A stretch of DNA of 17,184 nt, taken from contig CAZJBH010000011.1 in assembly GCA_964544485.1 (NCBI GenBank), positions 1 through 17,184 of the forward strand, given 5' to 3'. The notes under the pieces are model-generated. The model worked only from the letters and a program-made list of their open reading frames with translations, was not told the origin of the DNA and did no database searches. Shown piece by piece: positions 1 to 4,710 of this stretch. The DNA is from CAZJBH01 sp964544485 (GTDB lineage Bacteria; Patescibacteriota; Minisyncoccia; Portnoybacterales; UBA2143). The position numbers and the translations under genes were made by a program. Position 1 is the stretch's first letter, and every line of letters begins with the position of its first letter.

Positions 1-50
1 GCCGACTTCGAATTTTTCAGATTCGCACTCTACCCCTGAGTTACCCCGGC
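1..50 (-). tRNA. tRNA-Phe (GAA), 3' part cut off by the window edge
   Basis: Read on the minus strand, the 5' acceptor strand GCCGGGG is followed by TA, a D arm with stem ACTC/GAGT, and an anticodon stem CGAAT/ATTCG closing the loop CTGAAAA. The anticodon is therefore GAA (phenylalanine). The T arm and 3' acceptor strand lie beyond position 1. It is the last of three minus-strand tRNA genes and starts only 10 bp after tRNA-Ala, so it is very likely processed from the same transcript. Confidence 0.85.
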
Positions 51-60
51 TAATATTTAG

Positions 61-134
61 TGGACCCAGTCGGATTCGAACCGACGACCCCATGCATGCC
101 ATGCATGTGCTCTGGCCAACTGAGCTATGGGCCC
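61..134 (-). tRNA. tRNA-Ala (GGC)
   Basis: All four arms can be drawn on the minus strand. The acceptor is GGGCCCA/TGGGTCC, the D stem GCTC/GAGC, the anticodon stem CATGC/GCATG with loop ATGGCAT (anticodon GGC), and the T arm GTCGG-TTCGAAT-CCGAC. The third acceptor pair is G3:U70, the classic alanine identity element, and the discriminator is A. No CCA is encoded (CTA follows), so the tail must be added by CCA nucleotidyltransferase. It lies between tRNA-Arg and tRNA-Phe. Confidence 0.95.
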
Positions 135-149
135 CTAATTCTTTGCCTC

Positions 150-224
150 TGGAGCCCCTACCAGGAATCGAACCTAGATCAATGGCTTAGGAAGCCACGG
201 CTCTGTCCGTTGAGCTATAGGGGC
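150..224 (-). tRNA. tRNA-Arg (CCT), with encoded CCA
   Basis: On the minus strand the acceptor is GCCCCTA/TAGGGGC, the D stem GCTC/GAGC, the anticodon stem GTGGC/GCCAT (last pair G-T) with loop TTCCTAA (anticodon CCT), and the T arm CTAGG-TTCGATT-CCTGG. It reads AGG codons. The bases after the acceptor are T then CCA (150-152), so unlike its neighbours this gene appears to encode the CCA tail; the T discriminator is unusual for arginine tRNA. It is the first gene of the Arg-Ala-Phe cluster. Confidence 0.92.
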
Positions 225-247
225 AAAGAATCAATTATCTATATACC

Positions 248-277
248 ATCTTACAGCATTTGACTAAATTTAGTCAA
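248..277 (-). promoter_or_regulatory. Candidate promoter for the tRNA cluster
   Basis: On the minus strand TTGACT (277-272) is separated by 18 bp from TAAGAT (253-248), about 17 bp before the expected 5' end of tRNA-Arg plus a short leader. The -35 match is 5 of 6; the -10 match is only 4 of 6. The -35 is one half of the palindrome that also supplies the plus-strand -35. An alternative -10 (GATAAT, 239-234) has no good -35 at a normal distance. Confidence 0.4.
260..277. repeat. 18-bp perfect palindrome between divergent promoters
   Basis: TTGACTAAATTTAGTCAA is identical to its own reverse complement. Each half begins with TTGACT, a near-consensus -35 hexamer, on its own strand. It may be simply two overlapping -35 elements, or also an operator for a dimeric regulator. 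It lies 35 bp upstream of the tRNA cluster and 115 bp upstream of the protease start codon. Confidence 0.75.
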
Positions 278-288
278 TGGAATATACT
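260..288 (+). promoter_or_regulatory. Sigma-70-type promoter for the HtrA-like gene
   Basis: TTGACT (260-265), a 17-bp spacer and TATACT (283-288) form a near-consensus housekeeping promoter, with 5 of 6 matches in each element. Transcription would begin near 295, leaving an untranslated leader of about 97 bases before the start codon at 392. The leader has an imperfect long-range stem (315-325 with 366-376). Confidence 0.7.
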
Positions 289-391
289 AGAAATAAGTTT
301 GATCATTAAATTAACGATTTTTTGCGAATTAAGCTATTAAATTATTGCTTCTGTTTAATGGTTTAGCAAAAATTCGTAACTTTAATCTATT

Positions 392-1459
392 ATGCAAAAA
401 TCACCAGTTGTTGATGTTGTTAAAAAAGTAAGTCCAGCAGTAGTTTCTATTATCATTAGCAAGGACTTGCCTAAATTTAAAAAATACATTTATCAACCAT
501 TTGATGAATTTTACGGACCTTATGGTCCACCAGTTGCTCAATACCGCCAAGAAGGAAAACAAAAAGTAAAAATCGGCGGAGGAAGCGGATTTCTTGTTTC
601 TGAAGATGGTATTATTATCACTAACCGCCATGTCATCATGTCTCCAGAAGTAGATTATACTGTAATTACTTCTGATGAAAAAGAATATCCGGCTGAAATA
701 TTAGCTCGCGATCCAGTTAATGATGTAGCAATCATTAAAATAAAGGCTAAAAAGAATCAGAAATTCCCTACTCTTGAATTAGGTAATTCTGATCAAGCTG
801 AATTAGGGCAAGATGTTATTGCAATCGGCAATCCCTTAGGCGCTTTTCCAAACACTGTTTCTACTGGAGTAGTTTCTGGATTAAGCCGATTAATTACTGC
901 TCGAGACGGATTATCAGGCAAAGCAGCTCAATTACGCGGACTAATTCAAACTGACGCAGCTATTAATCCTGGAAATTCAGGCGGCCCATTGGTTAATTTA
1001 GACGGAAACGTTATAGCGATTAATGTAGCTATTGTTATGGGAGCGCAAAATATTGGCTTTGCGATTCCGGTTAATAATGCTAAAAAAGATTTAGAAGATC
1101 TCAAAAAACACGGCCGAATCATTCAACCCTTTCTAGGCGTTCGCTATATTCCAATCAATAAACAAGTTCAAGAAGAATTTGCTGAAAAATTCGGTATTCA
1201 ATTGCCAATTGACTACGGCGCCTTTATTATTCGCGAACCAGGAGTTGGTGATCCAGCAGTAGTTCCGGACAGTCCGGCTGCCAAAGCAGGACTTTTAGAA
1301 AAAGATATTATTCTAGAATTTGGCAAAAAGAAAATTAATGAAAAAAATCCCTTACAGGAATTAATTCACAAACACAAGCCAGGCGATGTTGTAGAAATCA
1401 AGATCTTGCGCGATGATAAAATCGGCACAACCAAAGTAAAATTAGAAGAACGTCGTTAA
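392..1459 (+). CDS. HtrA/DegP-type trypsin-like serine protease with one PDZ domain
   Basis: This protein would degrade or process misfolded proteins. The trypsin-like domain (about residues 8-240) shows the full triad: His80 in TNRHVI, Asp111 in DPVNDVAI and Ser196 in NPGNSGGPL. A single PDZ domain follows (about 245-350), with the typical SPAAKAGL and GD-hydrophobic pattern. At 355 residues it matches one-PDZ family members, except that it starts directly at the protease domain: no signal peptide or membrane anchor is visible, although family members are usually exported. The reading frame has a stop at 383-385, so no longer start is possible, and the other frames upstream encode no hydrophobic segment. 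There is no clear Shine-Dalgarno site. It is a monocistronic gene with its own promoter and terminator. Family identification is secure; cellular location is uncertain. Confidence 0.93.
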   Translation: MQKSPVVDVVKKVSPAVVSIIISKDLPKFKKYIYQPFDEFYGPYGPPVAQYRQEGKQKVKIGGGSGFLVSEDGIIITNRHVIMSPEVDYTVITSDEKEYPAEILARDPVNDVAIIKIKAKKNQKFPTLELGNSDQAELGQDVIAIGNPLGAFPNTVSTGVVSGLSRLITARDGLSGKAAQLRGLIQTDAAINPGNSGGPLVNLDGNVIAINVAIVMGAQNIGFAIPVNNAKKDLEDLKKHGRIIQPFLGVRYIPINKQVQEEFAEKFGIQLPIDYGAFIIREPGVGDPAVVPDSPAAKAGLLEKDIILEFGKKKINEKNPLQELIHKHKPGDVVEIKILRDDKIGTTKVKLEERR

Positions 1460-1465
1460 AATTAA

Positions 1466-1494
1466 GCAAAGAGAAACCCCTTTAATCTCTCTGC
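1466..1494 (+). other. Weak hairpin after the protease gene
   Basis: GCA-AGAGA (1466-1474) can pair with TCTCT-TGC (1486-1494), with one mismatch and an 11-base loop, just after the stop codon and just before the strong terminator. It might protect the 3' end or aid termination, but it is weak and may be chance. Confidence 0.25.
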
Positions 1495-1499
1495 CTGAG

Positions 1500-1532
1500 T
1501 ATAAAACCCTCTATTAAATAGAGGGTTTTATA
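1500..1532. terminator. Bidirectional intrinsic terminator between convergent genes
   Basis: A perfect 15-bp stem (1500-1514 with 1518-1532) has a 3-base loop. Each arm holds CCCTC/GAGGG flanked by a four-base A or T run, so on either strand the hairpin ends in a U-rich arm. It sits between the plus-strand protease gene (stop at 1459) and the minus-strand M50 protease gene (stop at 1555), and would end both transcripts. Confidence 0.88.
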
Positions 1533-1554
1533 ATTAAAAATTCTTTATATTTCT

Positions 1555-2178
1555 TTATCCAACAATTATTCGATAAATAAATAAAATTACTGGCATTAAC
1601 CATTCAAAAGCAACAAAAATAAACAAAAGCAGGATAAACATGCCATATTGTTCCAAAAAAGCGCGGATATGCTCTAATCTAGAAGGCAAAAAAGTAAAAA
1701 GAATTTTAGACCCGTCTAAAGGAGGAATTGGGATTAGATTAAAAATAGCCAATAGAATATTAATAAATACAATAATGCTAAAAATTCCAGCTAGATTTTC
1801 TAAAAAAACAGAATTAAACGGCATAAATCTTAAAGTTAAGCCAAAAACTAAAGCAACCAGCAAATTCGCTGCTGGACCAGCCATAGCTACCTTAGCTGAA
1901 CCATATTTCTGATCTTTCAGATTGTACGGATTGTAAGGGACCGGTTTAGCCCAGCCAAAAATAGCTGAACCGCCAGAAAAAATATATACCATAAAAGGAA
2001 CTACCAAAGACCCCCAAATATCTAAATGCTTAATTGGATTTAAAGTCAATCTACCTAAATATTTTGCTGTTGAATCACCTAATCGATAAGCCATCCAGCC
2101 ATGAGAAAATTCATGAATCACAACTGACATTAATAAAACAGCTAATTGAAAAAAAAGTAAAATTGTAAGATTCTCCAT
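1555..2178 (-). CDS. M50-family site-2-type zinc metalloprotease (integral membrane)
   Basis: Site-2 proteases cut membrane-spanning substrates inside the bilayer, often to release transcription factors or clear signal-peptide remnants. The zinc motif HEFSH (residues 22-26) lies in the first membrane segment, and the third metal ligand is in the conserved NLIPIPPLDG motif (Asp155). Several hydrophobic segments (about 5-25, 55-70, 95-117, 130-150 and 165-205) fit the short cytoplasmic-PDZ-less subgroup, and 207 residues is usual for it. The ATG at 2178 directly precedes the first hydrophobic helix carrying the active site. It is convergent with the HtrA-like gene and divergent from bL28, so it is transcribed alone. 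The substrate is unknown. Confidence 0.9.
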   Translation of the reverse strand: MENLTILLFFQLAVLLMSVVIHEFSHGWMAYRLGDSTAKYLGRLTLNPIKHLDIWGSLVVPFMVYIFSGGSAIFGWAKPVPYNPYNLKDQKYGSAKVAMAGPAANLLVALVFGLTLRFMPFNSVFLENLAGIFSIIVFINILLAIFNLIPIPPLDGSKILFTFLPSRLEHIRAFLEQYGMFILLLFIFVAFEWLMPVILFIYRIIVG

Positions 2179-2183
2179 AAGTC

Positions 2184-2212
2184 TTGAAAATTTTATTTAA
2201 ATAGGTTATTCT
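2184..2212 (+). promoter_or_regulatory. Promoter for bL28 and tRNA-Pro; overlaps a minus-strand -10
   Basis: TTGAAA (2184-2189), 17 bp, then TATTCT (2207-2212) gives a plausible sigma-70 promoter with transcription starting near 2219, about 26 bases before the bL28 ATG. The complementary strand carries TAGAAT (2213-2208), 5 of 6 to the -10 consensus, which may serve the divergent M50 gene, although no convincing -35 is visible for it. Confidence 0.55.
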
Positions 2213-2244
2213 ACAAAGGTAAAATAATCTAATTTTTAACTACT

Positions 2245-2439
2245 ATGTCTAGACGTTGCGCTATCTGCGGAAAAAAATCAATGGTTGCGGTTACTCGCAA
2301 AAAACTACGTGGTCAGTATAACCCAACCGGCAAAAAAAGAAAATACCCTAATCTTCAATGGGTGACTCTTGAAAGTGGCAAAAGAATCAAAGCTTGCGCT
2401 AAGTGTATTAAAACTCTGCATAAGCCTAAGAAAAAATAG
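2245..2439 (+). CDS. rpmB: 50S ribosomal protein bL28
   Basis: This is a small basic structural protein of the large ribosomal subunit. At 64 residues it has the family's typical length. It starts MSRRCAICGKK and includes the conserved RKKLRGQYNPTGKKRKYPNLQ region; the zinc-binding type is shown by Cys5-x2-Cys8 and Cys51-x2-Cys54. Charge is strongly positive throughout. No Shine-Dalgarno site precedes the ATG. Its TAG stop (2437-2439) is only two bases before tRNA-Pro, so both must share one transcript. Confidence 0.96.
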   Translation: MSRRCAICGKKSMVAVTRKKLRGQYNPTGKKRKYPNLQWVTLESGKRIKACAKCIKTLHKPKKK

Positions 2440-2441
2440 GC

Positions 2442-2515
2442 CGGGCTGTGGCCTAGCGGCTTAAGGCACACGCATGGGGTGCGTGGGATCGCGGGTTCAA
2501 ATCCCGCCAGCCCGA
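2442..2515 (+). tRNA. tRNA-Pro (GGG)
   Basis: The cloverleaf is complete: acceptor CGGGCTG/CAGCCCG, D stem GCCT/AGGC, anticodon stem CACGC/GCGTG with loop ATGGGGT (anticodon GGG), and T arm GCGGG-TTCAAAT-CCCGC. The first acceptor pair C1:G72 and the A73 discriminator are usual for bacterial proline tRNA. No CCA is encoded (CTC follows). It begins two bases after the bL28 stop codon. Confidence 0.96.
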
Positions 2516-2524
2516 CTCAAGAAT

Positions 2525-2556
2525 ACGCTTAATATTCAAATTAAGCGTTTTTTTAT
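2525..2556 (+). terminator. Intrinsic terminator of the bL28/tRNA-Pro unit
   Basis: ACGCTTAAT (2525-2533) pairs perfectly with ATTAAGCGT (2540-2548) around a 6-base loop and is followed by a run of T ending at 2554. It begins nine bases after the tRNA. Confidence 0.9.
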
Positions 2557-2561
2557 TTAAA

Positions 2562-2584
2562 AAGCCCTGTTATTAAACAGGGCT
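2562..2584 (-). terminator. Intrinsic terminator of the ndk operon
   Basis: AGCCCTGTT (2563-2571) pairs with AACAGGGCT (2576-2584) around a 4-base loop. On the minus strand the stem is followed by TTTTTAAATAAA. It is 10 bp past the stop of the small zinc-protein gene and faces the plus-strand terminator at 2525. Confidence 0.88.
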
Positions 2585-2594
2585 ACTAAGCCAG

Positions 2595-2804
2595 TTAAGA
2601 AGAACCAACTTGAAAAAAAATCTTGTGAGGCTCTACTTGATTAGAAGGAACAATTTTGACTGTTTTTCTCTGTCCGCTTCCATAACGGCATTTAACGCAA
2701 TGAATGGTCCCGCAAACAAGACATTTGATATAACAGCTATAAAGTTCAATTCCAATACCGAATTCTTCTACATCCAAAGAAACTCCACATCCTTTGCATC
2801 TCAT
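2595..2804 (-). CDS. Small cysteine-rich (zinc-binding-like) protein, family not recognised
   Basis: This predicted 69-residue protein starts MRCKGCG. Cysteines lie at 3, 6, 24, 28, 31, 36 and 39, mostly as CxxC pairs, which suggests one or two structural zinc sites; the remaining C-terminal 30 residues are basic and then neutral. I do not recognise the family, and no function can be assigned. An in-frame ATG 27 bases upstream (2829-2831) would make a 78-residue form, but the internal ATG is preferred: AAAGGAG (2819-2813) lies 8 bases before it, and it overlaps the upstream gene's stop as ATGA. That overlap implies translational coupling with the 111-residue gene. It is the last gene before the terminator. 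Confidence 0.75.
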   Translation of the reverse strand: MRCKGCGVSLDVEEFGIGIELYSCYIKCLVCGTIHCVKCRYGSGQRKTVKIVPSNQVEPHKIFFQVGSS

Positions 2805-3136
2805 TCGCTTATCTCCTTTATTGAAAACCATCTTGGCTGACCATATTCGGTTTCAGACGGATTCTCAGATAGCCTTGCTTCAAATAACTGTCCTTTAAGC
2901 GCTTGATTAGGAATCGGGAAAAATCTCCTTTTTTTACCTTTACTTTTATAAAAAATATTTCGATAAATAGGATCATCTGTCCAGGCAAAAGCCCAAGAAT
3001 GATTACTCACCATCACATGAGTTGGCCGAACCGCTCCTTTATACCGAAAAAATTCAATCTTTTCCGGAATTTCAAAAATCTCCTCTGGATCTATTTTCTT
3101 TCTTTCGCTTATCTGACAAAAATCAGGATTCCCCAT
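2801..3136 (-). CDS. Hypothetical protein, 111 residues, coupled to the zinc-like gene
   Basis: I do not recognise this family. The protein is soluble-looking, with no signal peptide or membrane segment. The N-terminal third is acidic (PEEIFEIPEKIEFF), the middle is aromatic (HSWAFAWTDDPIYRNIFY), then comes a basic patch KSKGKKRR, and the end is again mixed. It has the best-placed ribosome-binding site of the left half: AAAGGAGG (3149-3142) five bases before ATG. It begins 35 bp after the ndk stop and ends in TGA, which overlaps the start of the next gene, so the two are a translational pair. The TGA stop also argues against UGA recoding in this organism. The protein pair may form a complex; that is inference from coupling only. 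Confidence 0.72.
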   Translation of the reverse strand: MGNPDFCQISERKKIDPEEIFEIPEKIEFFRYKGAVRPTHVMVSNHSWAFAWTDDPIYRNIFYKSKGKKRRFFPIPNQALKGQLFEARLSENPSETEYGQPRWFSIKEISE

Positions 3137-3141
3137 TTACT

Positions 3142-3149
3142 CCTCCTTT
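3142..3149 (-). promoter_or_regulatory. Strong Shine-Dalgarno site of the 111-residue gene
   Basis: AAAGGAGG on the minus strand lies five bases before the ATG at 3136. Neighbouring genes ndk, both comEC halves and the cobalamin adenosyltransferase gene show nothing comparable. Confidence 0.8.
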
Positions 3150-3171
3150 CTTAAAAAGAACTATTTAAATT

Positions 3172-3783
3172 TTACTCCTTAATTCCATCTAAATTGACAT
3201 CGTATAAAATAGCTTCTGAAATTAAACGATAGTTGATTAATTCGCTTGGCTTGAACCAAATCTTAATTTCTTTATTCGCTTCCTGAGTGCTTCCTGAAGC
3301 ATGAACTAAATTACGAATTGCCCGATCATCAGTGTCTGCCAAAGAATATGAATCTAAAGTAAAATCACCCCGAATAGTTCCTACATCAGAACCTAAGGGT
3401 TCTGTTCCGCCAGTTATTTTTCTAACTAAACCAACTGCTTCATTGCCTTGCCAAACCATAGCAATAACCGGTCCAGCAGTCATAAATTCCTGTAATCTTT
3501 TTAAAACTGCTTGGCCAACTTTAATTGGATCCTGAAAAGGAGGTTTAATCCCTTTTTTCTGATAAGCAGAAATTGATTTTTCACCAACATTTTTTAACCA
3601 ATTCTTATCAATCAAATAATGTTTTTTTATTAATTCCTTATTCGGAATAAAAAACTTTAAACCAGTTAATTTAAGTCCGGATCTTTCATAGCGTTTAATA
3701 ATTTCCCCAATTAAAGAACGCTGAATTCCATCCGGCTTAATTAAAACTAAAGTTCTTTCTTTTGAATTTTGTGATTTAGCCAT
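3172..3783 (-). CDS. ndk: Nucleoside diphosphate kinase, long form
   Basis: The enzyme transfers phosphate from ATP to other (deoxy)nucleoside diphosphates, and so completes dNTP synthesis. Visible motifs are the N-terminal strand TLVLIKPDGI (residues 11-20), FMTAGPVIAMVW (100-111), GTIRGDF (135-141) and the active site NLVHASGS with catalytic His161. At 203 residues it is longer than the usual roughly 140: about 30 extra residues lie between His55 and Phe100, and there is a C-terminal extension past 170. From memory, similar long forms occur in Patescibacteria and some archaea. It sits after the operon that holds ribonucleotide reductase, fitting a shared dNTP role, but a candidate promoter at 3832-3860 lets it be expressed separately. 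No Shine-Dalgarno site is visible. Confidence 0.94.
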   Translation of the reverse strand: MAKSQNSKERTLVLIKPDGIQRSLIGEIIKRYERSGLKLTGLKFFIPNKELIKKHYLIDKNWLKNVGEKSISAYQKKGIKPPFQDPIKVGQAVLKRLQEFMTAGPVIAMVWQGNEAVGLVRKITGGTEPLGSDVGTIRGDFTLDSYSLADTDDRAIRNLVHASGSTQEANKEIKIWFKPSELINYRLISEAILYDVNLDGIKE

Positions 3784-3831
3784 TTTAAAAAAATTAAGAA
3801 TAATTAAAAACCCTATTCGGATACAAATCTA

Positions 3832-3860
3832 AAAATAGCATATTTAAAATTTTTTTTCAA
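3832..3860 (-). promoter_or_regulatory. Candidate promoter for ndk
   Basis: TTGAAA (3860-3855), a 17-bp spacer and TATTTT (3837-3832) lie across the end of the upstream metallo-hydrolase gene. Transcription would begin near 3825, about 40 bases before the ndk ATG. The -10 match is modest in an AT-rich background. Confidence 0.45.
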
Positions 3861-4710
3861 GCTCTAGCCAAATATTTTGCCCATCGGTTTCTACTTGAAT
3901 ATTTCCTTGTAAATCAGTCCTTAATAAAATTAAATCCTTAAATCTATCTAAAACTTCTTGATGAGGATGTCCATACCAATTATCCTGGCCTACAGAAACA
4001 ACAACAATCTGAGGATCAACTAATTGAATAAATTCTTTTAAACTAGAAGATTTACTTCCATGATGAGCTGCTTTTAATAAATCAGCGGATAATAAATCAG
4101 GAATTTGATTAGTTAATAATCTTTCAATTTTTGCTTCAATATCGCCAGGCAACAAAAAATCAGCCTGCTGATAAACTAATTTAAGAACTATTGAAGCATT
4201 ATTTGCTTGATTAGCATATTGATTAATTAAGTTTTGATCCGGCCATAAAACTTGAAGCGAAATATTATTATCCAAAACTATTTGTTGGCCAGCTTGAACC
4301 AAACTAATTGGAATTTTCTTTTGTTTAATTAATTCTTTCCATTTTTGATAAACTGCAGTATCTTTTTCCAGCCCGCTGGTTAAAATATGGCCAACTTTAA
4401 AATATTTTAAAACACTAACTAATCCAGTAATATGATCCGCGTCTGGATGAGTTAAAACAACTAAATCAATATATTTATCCCAAAAAGGCATTTCTTGATT
4501 TAATCTATTTAAAATTTGATTATCAGGACCTCCATCAATTAATACTTGTCGTTGATTAATTGTTTCAATAAATATGCTATCACCTTGTCCAACATCAAAA
4601 AAAACAACTTTTAAAAAATTATTATTTAACCAAAAAAATATTGAAAACCAAATCAAACCGCAAAAAATTGATAAAATAACCAAAAAATATATTTTTTTAT
4701 TTCTAGGCAT
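3844..4710 (-). CDS. ComEC metallo-beta-lactamase-fold domain as a separate membrane-anchored protein
   Basis: This corresponds to the C-terminal hydrolase domain of ComEC/Rec2, thought to degrade the non-transported DNA strand during uptake. One hydrophobic segment at residues 6-29 is a probable anchor, placing the enzyme on the outer face of the membrane. The domain starts at VVFFDVGQGDSIFIE (DVGQGDS is a family signature) and has the metal motif HPDADH (residues 88-93), with further typical elements at LLPGDIE, AAHHGS and YGHPH. The whole ORF is 288 residues. It overlaps the ComEC channel gene by 8 bp, so the two are very likely translated together and act as one machine. The alternative, a standalone secreted nuclease, is less likely given the neighbour. 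Confidence 0.88.
   Translation of the reverse strand: MPRNKKIYFLVILSIFCGLIWFSIFFWLNNNFLKVVFFDVGQGDSIFIETINQRQVLIDGGPDNQILNRLNQEMPFWDKYIDLVVLTHPDADHITGLVSVLKYFKVGHILTSGLEKDTAVYQKWKELIKQKKIPISLVQAGQQIVLDNNISLQVLWPDQNLINQYANQANNASIVLKLVYQQADFLLPGDIEAKIERLLTNQIPDLLSADLLKAAHHGSKSSSLKEFIQLVDPQIVVVSVGQDNWYGHPHQEVLDRFKDLILLRTDLQGNIQVETDGQNIWLELEKKF

Noticed and set aside
60..263. 67-residue plus-strand reading frame
   Set aside because: It runs across the antisense of two clear tRNA genes and its sequence is the tRNA complement, not protein-coding.
2805..2831. Longer 78-residue form of the cysteine-rich protein
   Set aside because: The upstream ATG lacks a ribosome-binding site and lies deep in the preceding gene; the internal ATG has AAAGGAG at 8 bases and an ATGA overlap.
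3172..3783. Extra segment of about 30 residues in nucleoside diphosphate kinase as a novel fusion
   Set aside because: As far as I recall, such long forms with a similar insertion are known in Patescibacteria and archaea; the active site is normal.
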